64,000 nt of DNA, from assembly GCF_000721235.1 (NCBI RefSeq), contig NZ_JOFH01000009.1:1-64000 (forward strand). Direction: 5' to 3'. The notes below the pieces were generated by a model. The model saw only the letters and a program-made list of their open reading frames with translations. It made no database searches and was not told where the DNA came from. The DNA is from Streptomyces olivaceus. GTDB lineage: Bacteria > Actinomycetota > Actinomycetes > Streptomycetales > Streptomycetaceae. A program made the translations under genes and the position numbers. Positions 32,395 to 41,503 of the stretch are shown here, piece by piece (positions within the stretch are counted from its first letter, which is position 1; each line of letters begins with the position of its first letter).

Positions 32395-33200
32395 CGGCAC
32401 CCGACGCGACGCCGACGCGCGACGCGAACCCCTGGTTCCGCGTCCGCCGGCGCACGGTGGACCCCCGGCTCCGCCTCCTGTGCCTCCCCCACGCCGGCGG
32501 GACGGCACAGCTGTTCCACGGCTGGCCCGCGCTGCTTCCGGAGGACATCGAGGTTCTCGCCGTGCGGTATCCCGGCCGGCAGGACCGGCTCGCGGAACCC
32601 TGTATCGAGGACATGGACACGATGGCCGACGCCGTCGACGGCGCACTGCGCCCCTGGCTCGACCGGCCACTGGCGCTCTTCGGCCACAGCATGGGTGCCT
32701 GCCTCGCCTACGAGCTGGCGTTGCGGCTGGAGGGCCGGGGCATCGTCCCCGAACACCTGCTGGTCTCCGCACACGCGGCCCCTCACCGGGCCGGGCGCGG
32801 CGCGGCACCGCACACGGCGGGCGACGAGGGCCTGGTCGCCCACGTCCGGAGCCTCGGAGACCTCCACTCCGACGCCTACGACATCCCGGAGCTGCGAGAC
32901 CTGCTGCTGCCCGCCCTCCGCGCGGACTACCGGCTCGTCGAGGGCTACCGCCCCCGGGACCCGGCTCCGGTGAAGGCACCGATCACCGTGTACGCGGGCC
33001 GGGACGACGCGAGTTGCCCACTCGACGACGTCCTCGCGTGGTCCGACCTCACCGCTCCCGGCTCCTTCGGAACCGCCCTGTTCCCCGGGGACCACTTCTA
33101 CCTCGTGGACCGGGAGGCGGACGTGGCCGCCGACGTGGCGGCGCGGCTCGCCCACGCGTCCGCGGGTCAGCCGGCCGCGCCGTCGAGCAGCCGGCTGTAG
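32391..33200 (+). CDS. Type II thioesterase
   Basis: A 269-residue alpha/beta hydrolase of the GrsT/TesA type. Catalytic Ser is in FGHSMGACLAYELA near residue 103, the acid in YAGRDDASCPLDD, and the His in PGDHFYLVD near 243. The oxyanion region reads LPHAGGTAQLFHGW. Such enzymes clear misloaded acyl groups from NRPS or PKS carrier proteins. The gene lies 17 kb from the NRPS cluster in this window and next to no synthase genes, so its partner is unknown. It overlaps the convergent gene at 33167 by 34 bases. Confidence 0.9.
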   Translation: MTAPDATPTRDANPWFRVRRRTVDPRLRLLCLPHAGGTAQLFHGWPALLPEDIEVLAVRYPGRQDRLAEPCIEDMDTMADAVDGALRPWLDRPLALFGHSMGACLAYELALRLEGRGIVPEHLLVSAHAAPHRAGRGAAPHTAGDEGLVAHVRSLGDLHSDAYDIPELRDLLLPALRADYRLVEGYRPRDPAPVKAPITVYAGRDDASCPLDDVLAWSDLTAPGSFGTALFPGDHFYLVDREADVAADVAARLAHASAGQPAAPSSSRL

Positions 33201-33829
33201 CGCAGGCGCAGGGCCCGCTCGGTGCTGGCCACCGCCGTCACCACGCCGAGCGCGGTGTTCGCCCAGCCGGAGAGGTCGACCGGCGAGGTGAAGCTCCCGA
33301 CGTACTGGGCGATCTCCTCCGGCCGGGTGAGCTGCTCCGCGAGCTGGACGAGGAGGAGGAGCAGGGCCACGACGAGGACGACCGCCGAGACGGCGCCGGT
33401 CCAGCGGCTCAGCGCGGGGTGGCTGCGGTCGAAGTGGGCGCGGCGCCCTTCGGCCGAGTCACGGTCCGGGACGAGCTGGTTCTCGGTGCCTTCGTCGGTG
33501 ACGTAGTGGCACCGTTTGAGCCCGAAACCGCTCGCGCGCACCTCGACGGCACCGCCCGGGACGGGGAAGACGGCGGGCAGCCGGGACTTCGCGTGGTGCC
33601 TGCCGTCCAGGTACAGGTCGGCGCGGACGTGGCCGTTGGAGTCCTGTCGGCCGTGCCTGACGTCGACCGCGTAGACCGACTGCCGGCCGTCGTCGGCCGC
33701 CAGCCGGAGATAGAACAGGGCGCGGGACAACGACTGCCACCAGCGGAACGGCTTCAGCGCCCGCCCGTCCCCCGGCGTGACCCGCTTGAGCGCCCGTTGC
33801 CGCCTGAGATCCTTGAACATGCCTCGCAC
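33167..33829 (-). CDS. Hypothetical membrane protein
   Basis: A 220-residue protein of unknown family. It begins with a basic segment, FKDLRRQRALKR, followed by a soluble beta-rich part (about 40-115) and two hydrophobic segments at about 145-165 and 190-205. It contains VPGGAVEVRASGFGLKRCHYV. The start may be the GTG at 33829 or the ATG at 33820. It is transcribed away from the two-component system, and the spacer between them has an array of TCCGGAC repeats, suggesting control by the response regulator. Confidence 0.7.
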   Translation of the reverse strand: MRGMFKDLRRQRALKRVTPGDGRALKPFRWWQSLSRALFYLRLAADDGRQSVYAVDVRHGRQDSNGHVRADLYLDGRHHAKSRLPAVFPVPGGAVEVRASGFGLKRCHYVTDEGTENQLVPDRDSAEGRRAHFDRSHPALSRWTGAVSAVVLVVALLLLLVQLAEQLTRPEEIAQYVGSFTSPVDLSGWANTALGVVTAVASTERALRLRYSRLLDGAAG

Positions 33830-33845
33830 TTCCTCCGGTCGTCCG

Positions 33846-33931
33846 TCCGGACTTCGCGGTCGTCCGTCCGGACTTGTCGGTCACTCTCCGGACTTGTCAG
33901 TCGCTCGTCCGGACTTCTCGGCCGTCCGGAC
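33846..33931. repeat. Array of five TCCGGAC repeats, about 21-base period
   Basis: TCCGGAC starts at 33846, 33867, 33887, 33908 and 33925, spaced 21, 20, 21 and 17 bases and flanked by similar CTTGTCGGTCG-type bases. Two helical turns per repeat is typical of cooperative binding sites. It lies between the membrane protein (minus) and the kinase (plus) genes. Confidence 0.7.
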
Positions 33932-34087
33932 ATGTCGACGAGTCTGCGGGGCGCTGCGCGGCCGGCACATCGGCCCAGCGGCCCGGCCTGCCCCCGACCG
34001 CGGGCGGGCCGGCGGTTCGACCTGGGTCCAGGGCCCCTCCGACCTCGGTATGACCCGGCGGCCACGCGGTTTCGCGATACTGGCCCG

Positions 34088-35311
34088 GTGAACATCGACA
34101 CTGGCCGCGGGAACACCGACGTCGCGCCGCGGCTCGGGTGGTGGCAGCAGACCTGGCGGCTGGCCGCGGCCGCGGCGGTGGGCGCGTCGGGCTGGTTCTC
34201 CACCGGCGTGGTACTGGGCCGGGAGAACGGGACCGGCGGCGCGGGCACCTGGTTCCTCGTCGGCGATCCGCTGGTGGCGCTCGGCTGCCTGGCGCTCCTG
34301 CTGTGGCGGCGGCGGTTCCCGGTGACGGTCGCCCTGATCCTCACCGCCGCCTCGATCCCTTCGGCCATGGCCGCGGGCCCCGCCCTGTTCGCGCTGGGCT
34401 CGGTCGCCGCCCGCCGCCGTCCGGTGGAGATCGGTGTGGTGGCGGCGGTGCATGTGGTCACCTCGCAGTTCGCGCTCTCGTTCTACCCGATCGAGAGCAC
34501 GCCGGACTCGTGGTGGCTCCAGATCTCCTTGCCGGTGCTGACGGCGGGCATGGCGGTGGCGCTGGGCATGGCCGTCGGCGCGCGGCGGGTCGAGGTCCGT
34601 TCGCTGCGGGACCGTGCCGAGAGCGCGGAGCGGGAACAGACGGCGCGGGCCGCGCAGGCGCGGGCCACGGAACGCAACCGCATCGCCCGCGAGATGCACG
34701 ACGTGCTCGCACACCGGATCTCCCTCGTCGCCATGCAGGCCGGGGTCCTCGACCACCGCGACAACCTCGGCGCCGAGGAGAGCCGGGTGCTGGTCCGCGG
34801 CATCGCCGAGGGCTCCCACCAGGCCCTGGAGGAACTGCGGGACGTGCTCGGCGTGCTGCGCGCCGACCCCGGCCGGCCCGAGGCGCCGCAGCCCTCCCTC
34901 GACGGGATCCCCGGCCTGGTGTCCGAGACCCGCGCGTCGGGACTGGACGTCACCCTGACCACCACCGTGACGGAGACGCCGCCCGACCTCGTCGGACGGA
35001 CCTGCTACCGGGTCGTCCAGGAGGGTCTGACCAACGCCGCCAAGCACGCCCCCGGCGCCCGCGTGCGGGTCACCCTCGACGGGGCGGCGGGCGACGGGCT
35101 GGAGGTCGGCGTGCACAACTCCCCGACCGCCTACTCCTCACTCACCGCGAAGCTCGCGCCGCCACCGGCGTCGGGCTTCGGCCTGCTCGGTCTCGGCGAA
35201 CGGGTCGCACTGGCCGGCGGAGAACTCAGCCACCACCCCACGCCCGGCAGCGGGTACGTCCTCACCGCCCGGCTGCCCTGGCCCCACCCCACCCACGAAA
35301 AGAGAGCATGA
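34088..35311 (+). CDS. Two-component sensor histidine kinase
   Basis: A 407-residue HisKA_3-type kinase. Four or five membrane spans occupy about residues 22-155 with little exposed loop, so it probably senses within the membrane. The phosphorylated His lies in AREMHDVLAHRISLVAMQ, and the ATPase domain has GLTNAAKHAPGA and GFGLLGLGERV. The start is the GTG at 34088; the frame is open upstream but overlaps other genes. It is immediately followed by its response regulator. Confidence 0.93.
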   Translation: MNIDTGRGNTDVAPRLGWWQQTWRLAAAAAVGASGWFSTGVVLGRENGTGGAGTWFLVGDPLVALGCLALLLWRRRFPVTVALILTAASIPSAMAAGPALFALGSVAARRRPVEIGVVAAVHVVTSQFALSFYPIESTPDSWWLQISLPVLTAGMAVALGMAVGARRVEVRSLRDRAESAEREQTARAAQARATERNRIAREMHDVLAHRISLVAMQAGVLDHRDNLGAEESRVLVRGIAEGSHQALEELRDVLGVLRADPGRPEAPQPSLDGIPGLVSETRASGLDVTLTTTVTETPPDLVGRTCYRVVQEGLTNAAKHAPGARVRVTLDGAAGDGLEVGVHNSPTAYSSLTAKLAPPPASGFGLLGLGERVALAGGELSHHPTPGSGYVLTARLPWPHPTHEKRA

Positions 35312-35989
35312 GTGGACACCGAGCGGGAGCCGGTACGTGTCGTCGTCGTCGACGACGAACAGCTGGTACGCATGGCCCTGCGGCTCGTCATCGACGGCGA
35401 GCCGGACCTGAGCGTCGTCGGCGAGGCGGCGGACGGGGACGCGGCGCTCACCGCGGTGGACGAGCTGCGGCCGGACGTGGTCCTGATGGACGTGCGGATG
35501 CCCGGCCGCGACGGTCTCAGCGCGACCCGGGAACTGCTCGCCCGGCCGACGCCGCCGCGGGTGCTGATCCTCACCACCTTCGACTCCGACGATCTCGTGC
35601 TCGAGGCGCTGCGCACCGGGGCGCTCGGCTTCGTCCTCAAGGACACCCCGCCGCCGCAGCTCCTCGACGCGGTGCGGACGGTCGCCGACGGCAACCCCGT
35701 GCTGTCCCCGGCGGCGACGGCCCGGGTGATCGCGGCGGCCACCGGGCCGCAGTCCTCCCACGCCCGTGACTCCTCGCGCGAGGCGGCACGCAGGCGGCTG
35801 GCCGCGCTGACCGACCGGGAACTGGAGACCGCCCGGGCCGTCGCGGACGGGCTGGGCAACCCGGAGATCGCCAAGCGGCTGCGGATCAGCGTGGCGACCG
35901 TCAAGGCGCACACGGGCAGCCTGTTCGCCAAGCTGGCGGTCGACAACCGGGTGCAGATCGCGCTCCTGGTCCGCGACGCCGACGCCTGA
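35312..35989 (+). CDS. NarL-family response regulator
   Basis: A 225-residue regulator. The receiver has the acidic pair VVVVDDEQ, the phospho-acceptor Asp in VVLMDVRMPG, Thr in ILTTFD and Lys in FVLKDTPP. The LuxR-type helix-turn-helix is LTDRELETARAVADGLGNPEIAKRL followed by VATVKAHTGSLFAKL. The start is a GTG directly after the kinase stop. The TCCGGAC array upstream of the kinase gene is a natural candidate for its binding site. Confidence 0.95.
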   Translation: MDTEREPVRVVVVDDEQLVRMALRLVIDGEPDLSVVGEAADGDAALTAVDELRPDVVLMDVRMPGRDGLSATRELLARPTPPRVLILTTFDSDDLVLEALRTGALGFVLKDTPPPQLLDAVRTVADGNPVLSPAATARVIAAATGPQSSHARDSSREAARRRLAALTDRELETARAVADGLGNPEIAKRLRISVATVKAHTGSLFAKLAVDNRVQIALLVRDADA

Positions 35990-36050
35990 CGCCCCGCGCC
36001 GTCGCGGGCCGCGTGCGGGGAGGGGCGTGCCTCGTCGGCGGGGCGGGGGG

Positions 36051-38438
36051 TCATACGTCGCCGGGGCCGCCCAGACCGGTGAGGGCGCCGACCGGGTCCG
36101 GGTCGGGGGTGCCGCGCGGCCACCAGTCCTCGCGGCCGGGCTCGGACTCGTAGGCGTACCAGAGTCCCGTCCGGCCGAGTCGGAGCTGGACGTGGCCCCG
36201 GGGGTGCGTGAGGTGGTTGCGCCAGGGGCGGAAGGCGGGGAGGTCGGCGGCGAGCAGCAGGGGGCGGGCGCGGTCGAAGCGGCCGGCCGGCGGGTCCCAG
36301 GGTTCCTCAAGGACGTCGAGACCGTCCGGGCCGCCCTGGCGCCAGGCGGCCACGGCACGCGCCAGCTCCGCCGGATCGCGGCCGGTCGCCCCGGCCAGGG
36401 ACGCGTAGAGCGCGCGGGTGCCGGCGGTGAGACCGGAGCCGGGCCGGGCGGCGGCGAGACGGACGGCGTCCTGCCAGAGCGTCAGGCTCCCGACCGGGTC
36501 GCGTCCCGTGGCGAGCAGGGCGTGGGCGCGGGCGGCGGCGTCGGTGGCCAGCTGGTCCAGGGCGAAGGGGTCGGGGCCGCCCGGCGCCGCCGGGTACGAG
36601 GGGGGCTGCTCGGGGTGGGGAGGCGTGGGCAGGGGCGCCGGGAGCGGAGGCAGGGCGCGCCCTGTCAGTGCGGCACCGGCACGGACGCCGGGCAGCGGCG
36701 CGGGTCCGCGCTCCTGGGCGGCGCGGGCGGCCCGGGCCGCGTTCAGCCGGGAGAGGGCGTCGAGCAGTTCCCGTTCGCCGCGGCCGCGCAGCAGGAGGAG
36801 GACGAAGGGGTCGGCGTCCAGCAGCCGCGCCGTCTGGTAGCAGAGGGCCGCTGCGTGCTTGCAGGGGTGCCCGGAGTCGGGGCAGCTGCACTGCGGCGCC
36901 AGGTCGCCGGGGCCCGGGAGCAGGGGGACGCCGCAGTCGGCCAGAGAGTGGGGCAGCTCCTTGTCGAGCAGCGCCGCGATGTGTCCGGGGCGCTCGACGG
37001 CCGCGTCCAGGAAGCGCCGCCAGTCGTCGTCGCCGAGGGTGCGCAGGCGCACCTGCACGCGGTACGGCCGCGGGCGGCTGCCCTGTACGTAGGCGAGGAC
37101 CAGGCCGGGCGTGACGGTGACGGCGTCGACGTGCCCCCGCTCGGCGTAGCCGCGCCCCCGCGCCAGTCGGGCGGCGTCCAGGGCGCCCTCCTCCAGCGCG
37201 GTCACCCACGCGTTCCCCCACCAGGTCCCGGCGAGTCCCGCGTCCGCCGGCCGGGGCGGCAGCGCGGGGAAGGTGCGCCGGTGTTCGCCATCACGGCCGG
37301 GGGCGGCCATCGTGCGGGGGGTGCGCGGGGACGCGGCCGGGGCGCTCGGCGCGGACGGAGACGGGTACGGGGACGGTGTATGCGGTGCGTGCGGGGTGCT
37401 CGGCGCGTGCGACGGGCTCGGTGCATGCGGGGCGGCGGCGTCACGGTGCGCCGCTGCGGGGTCCGGGTCCGGTGCCTTCGGGGTCCGGGTCCGGGGCGAA
37501 CGCGGCTCACGCGGCAGTACGGAGTCCGGAACCCCACGCGGCGGTACGGGGTCGGGCCGCTCGCGCGGCTGTGCGGGATCCGGAGCCTCGCGGCGGGGCG
37601 TCGGGTCGTGGTCCTCCGCTTCCGCCCCGTGGCCCTCCGCTTCCGGCTCGTATTCCTCTGTTTCCGGCCCCAGCTCGTCCCACGGCCTCTTACCCGCCGG
37701 GCCGGTGTCGGGCGTGTCCCCGGGCGGGAGGGTCTTCCGCACCCGGGCACTCGCCGGTGCGTGCGTGTCCGTCGCGTCCTGGCCCGCCTCCACCGCGTCC
37801 GTCGCTCCGGCGTCCGGTTCCCCGGCACCTGAGTCCCCGGCACCCGGTTTTCCGGCCTCTGGTCTTCCGGCCGCTGGTCTTCCGGCGTCCGACTCCCCGG
37901 CGTCCGACTCCGGCGGCAGCCGGAACGCGTCCGCGGCGAAGGCGCGTACCGCGCGGGCGCGGGTTTCGGCGGTGCGGGAGTCGGACGCGACCTGCGGGCG
38001 ACGGGGTGTGCCGGGGTCGCGCCGTACGCCCGCCGCCGCGTCCGCCCCGGCCCGGCGGCGCGCCGCCCGCAGTGCCTCGCGGGCCACGTCCGCCGGCCGG
38101 CTGTCGTCGCCGTGCACGGGGCGGGGGCCGCCGGGGTCGTCCTCCGCCTTCGCCGCGTCGGCACCACCGGTGTCCGTCTCCCCGTGCCGCTGTGCGGTGC
38201 GGGTACCGCGCAGTGCCGCGCGGGCGACGTCACCGGGGCGCGGCTGCCGCTCCTGGACGTGGCGCTGCGACGGCTCCGGGTCCGCGGTGCCGGTGTCTGT
38301 GCCAGTGTCGGTGTCGGTGTCGGCGGGGGCCTCCTCCGCAGGGTCGTCCAGGCGAGGCGCCGCGTCGGTGTCCGTGTCGCCGCGCAGGCGGGCCTCGCGC
38401 AGGGCGCGGCGCGCCTCGTCGGCGGGGCGGGGGGTCAT
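36051..38438 (-). CDS. SWIM zinc-finger protein with long disordered N-terminus
   Basis: A 795-residue protein. The first 390 residues are low-complexity: Asp/Thr repeats (DTDTDTGTDTGT), Pro/Ala/Glu-rich stretches and several DVARAALR-like repeats. The C-terminal half begins TWWGNAWVTALEEG and has the SWIM motif CSCPDSGHPCKHAAAL near residue 520, a zinc-binding fold tied to nucleic-acid transactions. It overlaps the SNF2 helicase gene by ATGA, the usual actinobacterial pairing. The disordered part has strong codon and composition bias. Confidence 0.88.
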   Translation of the reverse strand: MTPRPADEARRALREARLRGDTDTDAAPRLDDPAEEAPADTDTDTGTDTGTADPEPSQRHVQERQPRPGDVARAALRGTRTAQRHGETDTGGADAAKAEDDPGGPRPVHGDDSRPADVAREALRAARRRAGADAAAGVRRDPGTPRRPQVASDSRTAETRARAVRAFAADAFRLPPESDAGESDAGRPAAGRPEAGKPGAGDSGAGEPDAGATDAVEAGQDATDTHAPASARVRKTLPPGDTPDTGPAGKRPWDELGPETEEYEPEAEGHGAEAEDHDPTPRREAPDPAQPRERPDPVPPRGVPDSVLPREPRSPRTRTPKAPDPDPAAAHRDAAAPHAPSPSHAPSTPHAPHTPSPYPSPSAPSAPAASPRTPRTMAAPGRDGEHRRTFPALPPRPADAGLAGTWWGNAWVTALEEGALDAARLARGRGYAERGHVDAVTVTPGLVLAYVQGSRPRPYRVQVRLRTLGDDDWRRFLDAAVERPGHIAALLDKELPHSLADCGVPLLPGPGDLAPQCSCPDSGHPCKHAAALCYQTARLLDADPFVLLLLRGRGERELLDALSRLNAARAARAAQERGPAPLPGVRAGAALTGRALPPLPAPLPTPPHPEQPPSYPAAPGGPDPFALDQLATDAAARAHALLATGRDPVGSLTLWQDAVRLAAARPGSGLTAGTRALYASLAGATGRDPAELARAVAAWRQGGPDGLDVLEEPWDPPAGRFDRARPLLLAADLPAFRPWRNHLTHPRGHVQLRLGRTGLWYAYESEPGREDWWPRGTPDPDPVGALTGLGGPGDV

Positions 38439-41380
38439 GACGGCCTCCGCAGGGACACCAGGTCGGTCAGTTCACGGGAGGTCAGCTCGGTGAGGGCCGC
38501 CTCGCCGGAGCCGAGGACGGCGTCGGCCAGGGCCCGCTTGGACCCGAGCATCTCGGCGATGCGGTCCTCGACGGTGCCCTCGGTGACGAGGCGGTGGACC
38601 TGGACCGGCTGGGTCTGTCCGATGCGGTAGGCGCGGTCGGTGGCCTGTTCCTCCACGGCCGGGTTCCACCAGCGGTCGAAGTGCACGACGTGGCCCGCAC
38701 GGGTGAGGTTCAGGCCGGTGCCCGCGGCCTTCAGGGACAGGATGAGGACGGGGGTCGCCCCGCTCTGGAAGCGGTCCACCATCCGCTCGCGCTCCGGCAC
38801 CGGTGTACCGCCGTGGAGCAGGTCGACGGGGACGGCGCGGGCGGCGAGGTGGGAGGCGAGGAGGCGGGCCATGCCCACGTACTGCGTGAAGACGAGCGCC
38901 GAGCCGTCCTCCGCCAGCACCGTGTCGAGCAACTCGTCCAGCAGGGCGAGCTTGCCCGAGCGGGCGGCCGTCCGGTCGGCCCCGCCCGGCGGGTGCTCCT
39001 CCTTCAGGAACAGCGCGGGGTGGTCGCAGATCTGCTTCAGCGAGGTCAGGAGCTTGAGGACGAGACCCCGGCGGCCCATGCCCTCGGCCGACTCGATGGC
39101 GAGCATCGACTCCCGCACCACCGCCTCGTACAACGCGGCCTGTTCGCGGGTGAGCGGGACGGGGTGGTCCGTCTCGGTCTTCGGCGGCAGCTCGGGGACG
39201 ATGCCCGGGTCGGACTTGCGGCGGCGCAGCAGGAAGGGGCGGATCAGCCGGGCCAGGCGCTCCGCGGCCTCGTCGTCCTCGCCGTTCTCCACCGCGCGCG
39301 CGTGCCGGGCGCGGAAGGACTTCAGGGGGCCGAGGAGCCCGGGGGTGGTCCAGTCGAGCAGGGCCCACAGCTCGGAGAGGTTGTTCTCCACCGGGGTGCC
39401 GGTCAGTGCCACGCGGGCCGGGGAGCCGATGGTGCGCAGGGCCTTCGCGGTCGCCGAGTACGGGTTCTTGACGTGCTGCGCCTCGTCGGCGACGACCATC
39501 CCCCAGCGCTGCCCGGCCAGTGTCCCGGCGGCGGACCGCATCGTGCCGTACGTGGTGAGGACGAAACCCGCGGTCAGGTCGTCCAGGGTGCGCTCGGCGC
39601 CGTGGAAGCGGCGGACCGGCACGCCGGGGGCGAAGCGGGTGATCTCCCGCTGCCAGTTGCCCAGCAGGGAGGCCGGGCAGACCACCAGGGTCGGTTCGGT
39701 GCGGGCCCGCCTGAGGTGCAGCGCGATCACGGTGACCGTCTTGCCGAGACCCATGTCGTCGGCGAGGCAGCCGCCCAGGCCGAGCGAGGTCATGAGGTCG
39801 AGCCAGGCCAGGCCCCGGAGTTGGTAGTCGCGGAGGGTGGCGTCCAGGCCCGGCGGCGATTCGGCGGGGCGCACTCCGGCGGTGAGCCGGTCGCGCAGGG
39901 CGGCCAGGGCTCCGACCGGCACCACGTCGACGGTCTCGCCGTCCGCCTCGGCGCTGCCGGTGAGGGCCGCGGACAGGGCGTCGACCGGGTCGAGCAGGCC
40001 GAGGTCGCGCTTGCGCGCCCGGTGGACGAGTACGGGGTCGACCAGTACCCACCGGTCGCGGAGCCGGACGACCGGGCGGTGCGCCTCCGCGAGGGTGTCC
40101 ATCTCGGCTTCGGTGAGCGGATCGCCCCCGATCGCCAGCTGCCAGCGGAACTGGAGGAGGTCCTCGCTCTCGAAGAAGCCGGTGCCGTCGGTCGCGGAGC
40201 CGGGCGCGGACCGGACCACCGCGGTCGCGGTGAGGTCCTGGGCCAGGTCGCGGGGCCAGTGCACGGCGACCCCGGCGGCGGCGAGCCGGGTGGCCGCCAC
40301 GCCGAGCAGGTCGGTGACCTCGTCCTCGGTGAGGGCGAGGACGTCGGGCACATCCTGCTCGGTGAGCCGGTCGAGCGGCGGCCAGATCCGCGCCGCGCGC
40401 CGCACCGCGAGGGCGGCGTCCACGCGGGCGCGGGTGCCGAACGCCGCGTCGGCCTCTCCCGACCACAGGTCCGCGGCGTCGGCCACGAGGGTGGGGTCGG
40501 CGAGGCTGTGCACCTGCACGATCGCCGCGCCCGCGCTGCGGACGCCGCCCGGAGCGGCGTCCGCGTCGAACAGGTCGTACGCCGACAGGTCCAGGCGGAG
40601 CGAGATCCGCACGCCCGCGTCCATCCCGGCGGCGACCTCCGCGGCCCACTCGTGCGCACCGGGCAGGTGCTGGGCCGCGCGGGCGGCGAACGGACGCCCC
40701 GAGACGTGCGGCGCGGCCGGGCTGCGCGGCAGGGTGTCGGCGACCGCGTCCAGGAAGGCCCGGATCAGCGCCTCCGGCTCGGGCAGCCGGATCGGGCCGG
40801 GGCTGTCCAGCGGAACCGCGTGGCCCTCCGGGGGCAGGGCCGCGGCCACGGCGCGCAGGTGCGCGACGTCGTCGGGGTCGAGCGGGCCCGCGCGCCAGGC
40901 GTCGTGACCGGTGGGGGTCAGGCCGGGCAGCAGTCGGCCGCGCGCGGTGAGCCGCAGGGCGTGCAGGGCGGCCGCGCCCCAGCAGGCGGTGGCCGGGTGG
41001 GCGGCGGGGTCGTGCCGGGCGCGGACCAGGTGCGGCAGCGCCTCGCCGATCGGCAACGACACCGCGGGCGTCGTCCGGCGCCGCGCGCCCGCGCCGTGCC
41101 GCCGTACGACGGTGAGCTCGGTGAATTCGGTGAGCTCGGTGGATTCGGTGGGATCGGCCGGCAGGGCGTGCAGGGTGTCCGCCGCGGCCCCGTGGCCGGT
41201 GGGGACCGGGCCGTCCTCGGGGTCCCAGAAGGCGACGCGGCCGTCGCGCGGGAGAGGGGCGGGCAGGAAGACGGCCGCGAGCCTGACCGGCACGTCCCCG
41301 CCCGAGGCCCCCGGCGCCGCCCGGGGCCGCTCCCCCGCCCGCGCGGCGGCCGTCGTGTCCGCCGCGGCACCGTCGCTCAT
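38435..41380 (-). CDS. SNF2-family DEAD/DEAH-box ATPase
   Basis: A 981-residue SWI2/SNF2 helicase-like protein. The helicase core starts at about residue 500: motif I DDMGLGKTVT, motif II VVADEAQHVKN, motif III LTGTPVENNLSELWALLDW, then motif IV VFTQYVGMARLL, motif V AGTGLNLTRAGHVVHFDRWWNP and motif VI ATDRAYRIGQ. The N-terminal half is an alpha-rich domain typical of bacterial members. It remodels or translocates on DNA; the coupled SWIM protein is the likely partner. The start is the ATG at 41380 (MSDGAAA) after GGGAGG. Confidence 0.93.
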   Translation of the reverse strand: MSDGAAADTTAAARAGERPRAAPGASGGDVPVRLAAVFLPAPLPRDGRVAFWDPEDGPVPTGHGAAADTLHALPADPTESTELTEFTELTVVRRHGAGARRRTTPAVSLPIGEALPHLVRARHDPAAHPATACWGAAALHALRLTARGRLLPGLTPTGHDAWRAGPLDPDDVAHLRAVAAALPPEGHAVPLDSPGPIRLPEPEALIRAFLDAVADTLPRSPAAPHVSGRPFAARAAQHLPGAHEWAAEVAAGMDAGVRISLRLDLSAYDLFDADAAPGGVRSAGAAIVQVHSLADPTLVADAADLWSGEADAAFGTRARVDAALAVRRAARIWPPLDRLTEQDVPDVLALTEDEVTDLLGVAATRLAAAGVAVHWPRDLAQDLTATAVVRSAPGSATDGTGFFESEDLLQFRWQLAIGGDPLTEAEMDTLAEAHRPVVRLRDRWVLVDPVLVHRARKRDLGLLDPVDALSAALTGSAEADGETVDVVPVGALAALRDRLTAGVRPAESPPGLDATLRDYQLRGLAWLDLMTSLGLGGCLADDMGLGKTVTVIALHLRRARTEPTLVVCPASLLGNWQREITRFAPGVPVRRFHGAERTLDDLTAGFVLTTYGTMRSAAGTLAGQRWGMVVADEAQHVKNPYSATAKALRTIGSPARVALTGTPVENNLSELWALLDWTTPGLLGPLKSFRARHARAVENGEDDEAAERLARLIRPFLLRRRKSDPGIVPELPPKTETDHPVPLTREQAALYEAVVRESMLAIESAEGMGRRGLVLKLLTSLKQICDHPALFLKEEHPPGGADRTAARSGKLALLDELLDTVLAEDGSALVFTQYVGMARLLASHLAARAVPVDLLHGGTPVPERERMVDRFQSGATPVLILSLKAAGTGLNLTRAGHVVHFDRWWNPAVEEQATDRAYRIGQTQPVQVHRLVTEGTVEDRIAEMLGSKRALADAVLGSGEAALTELTSRELTDLVSLRRPS

Positions 41381-41503
41381 ACGTCCTGTCACCTCCCGCC
41401 CGTCCACCGGATCAGATGTCTTCGACTCTACGGGCGGGGTCTGACAATCGGCTCCGGCGGCCTGCCGGAGCCCGGCCGGTGCGGGTCCTGCAGGTCCTGC
41501 GGG

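Noticed and set aside
32391..33200. Type II thioesterase as part of the isonitrile cluster
   Set aside because: 17 kb away, behind unrelated operons and lacking the ECF-type promoter; a trans role is possible but not supported.
33846..33931. Repeat array resembling CRISPR
   Set aside because: Repeat cores are only 7 bases with no unique spacers of 30-40 bases and no cas genes.
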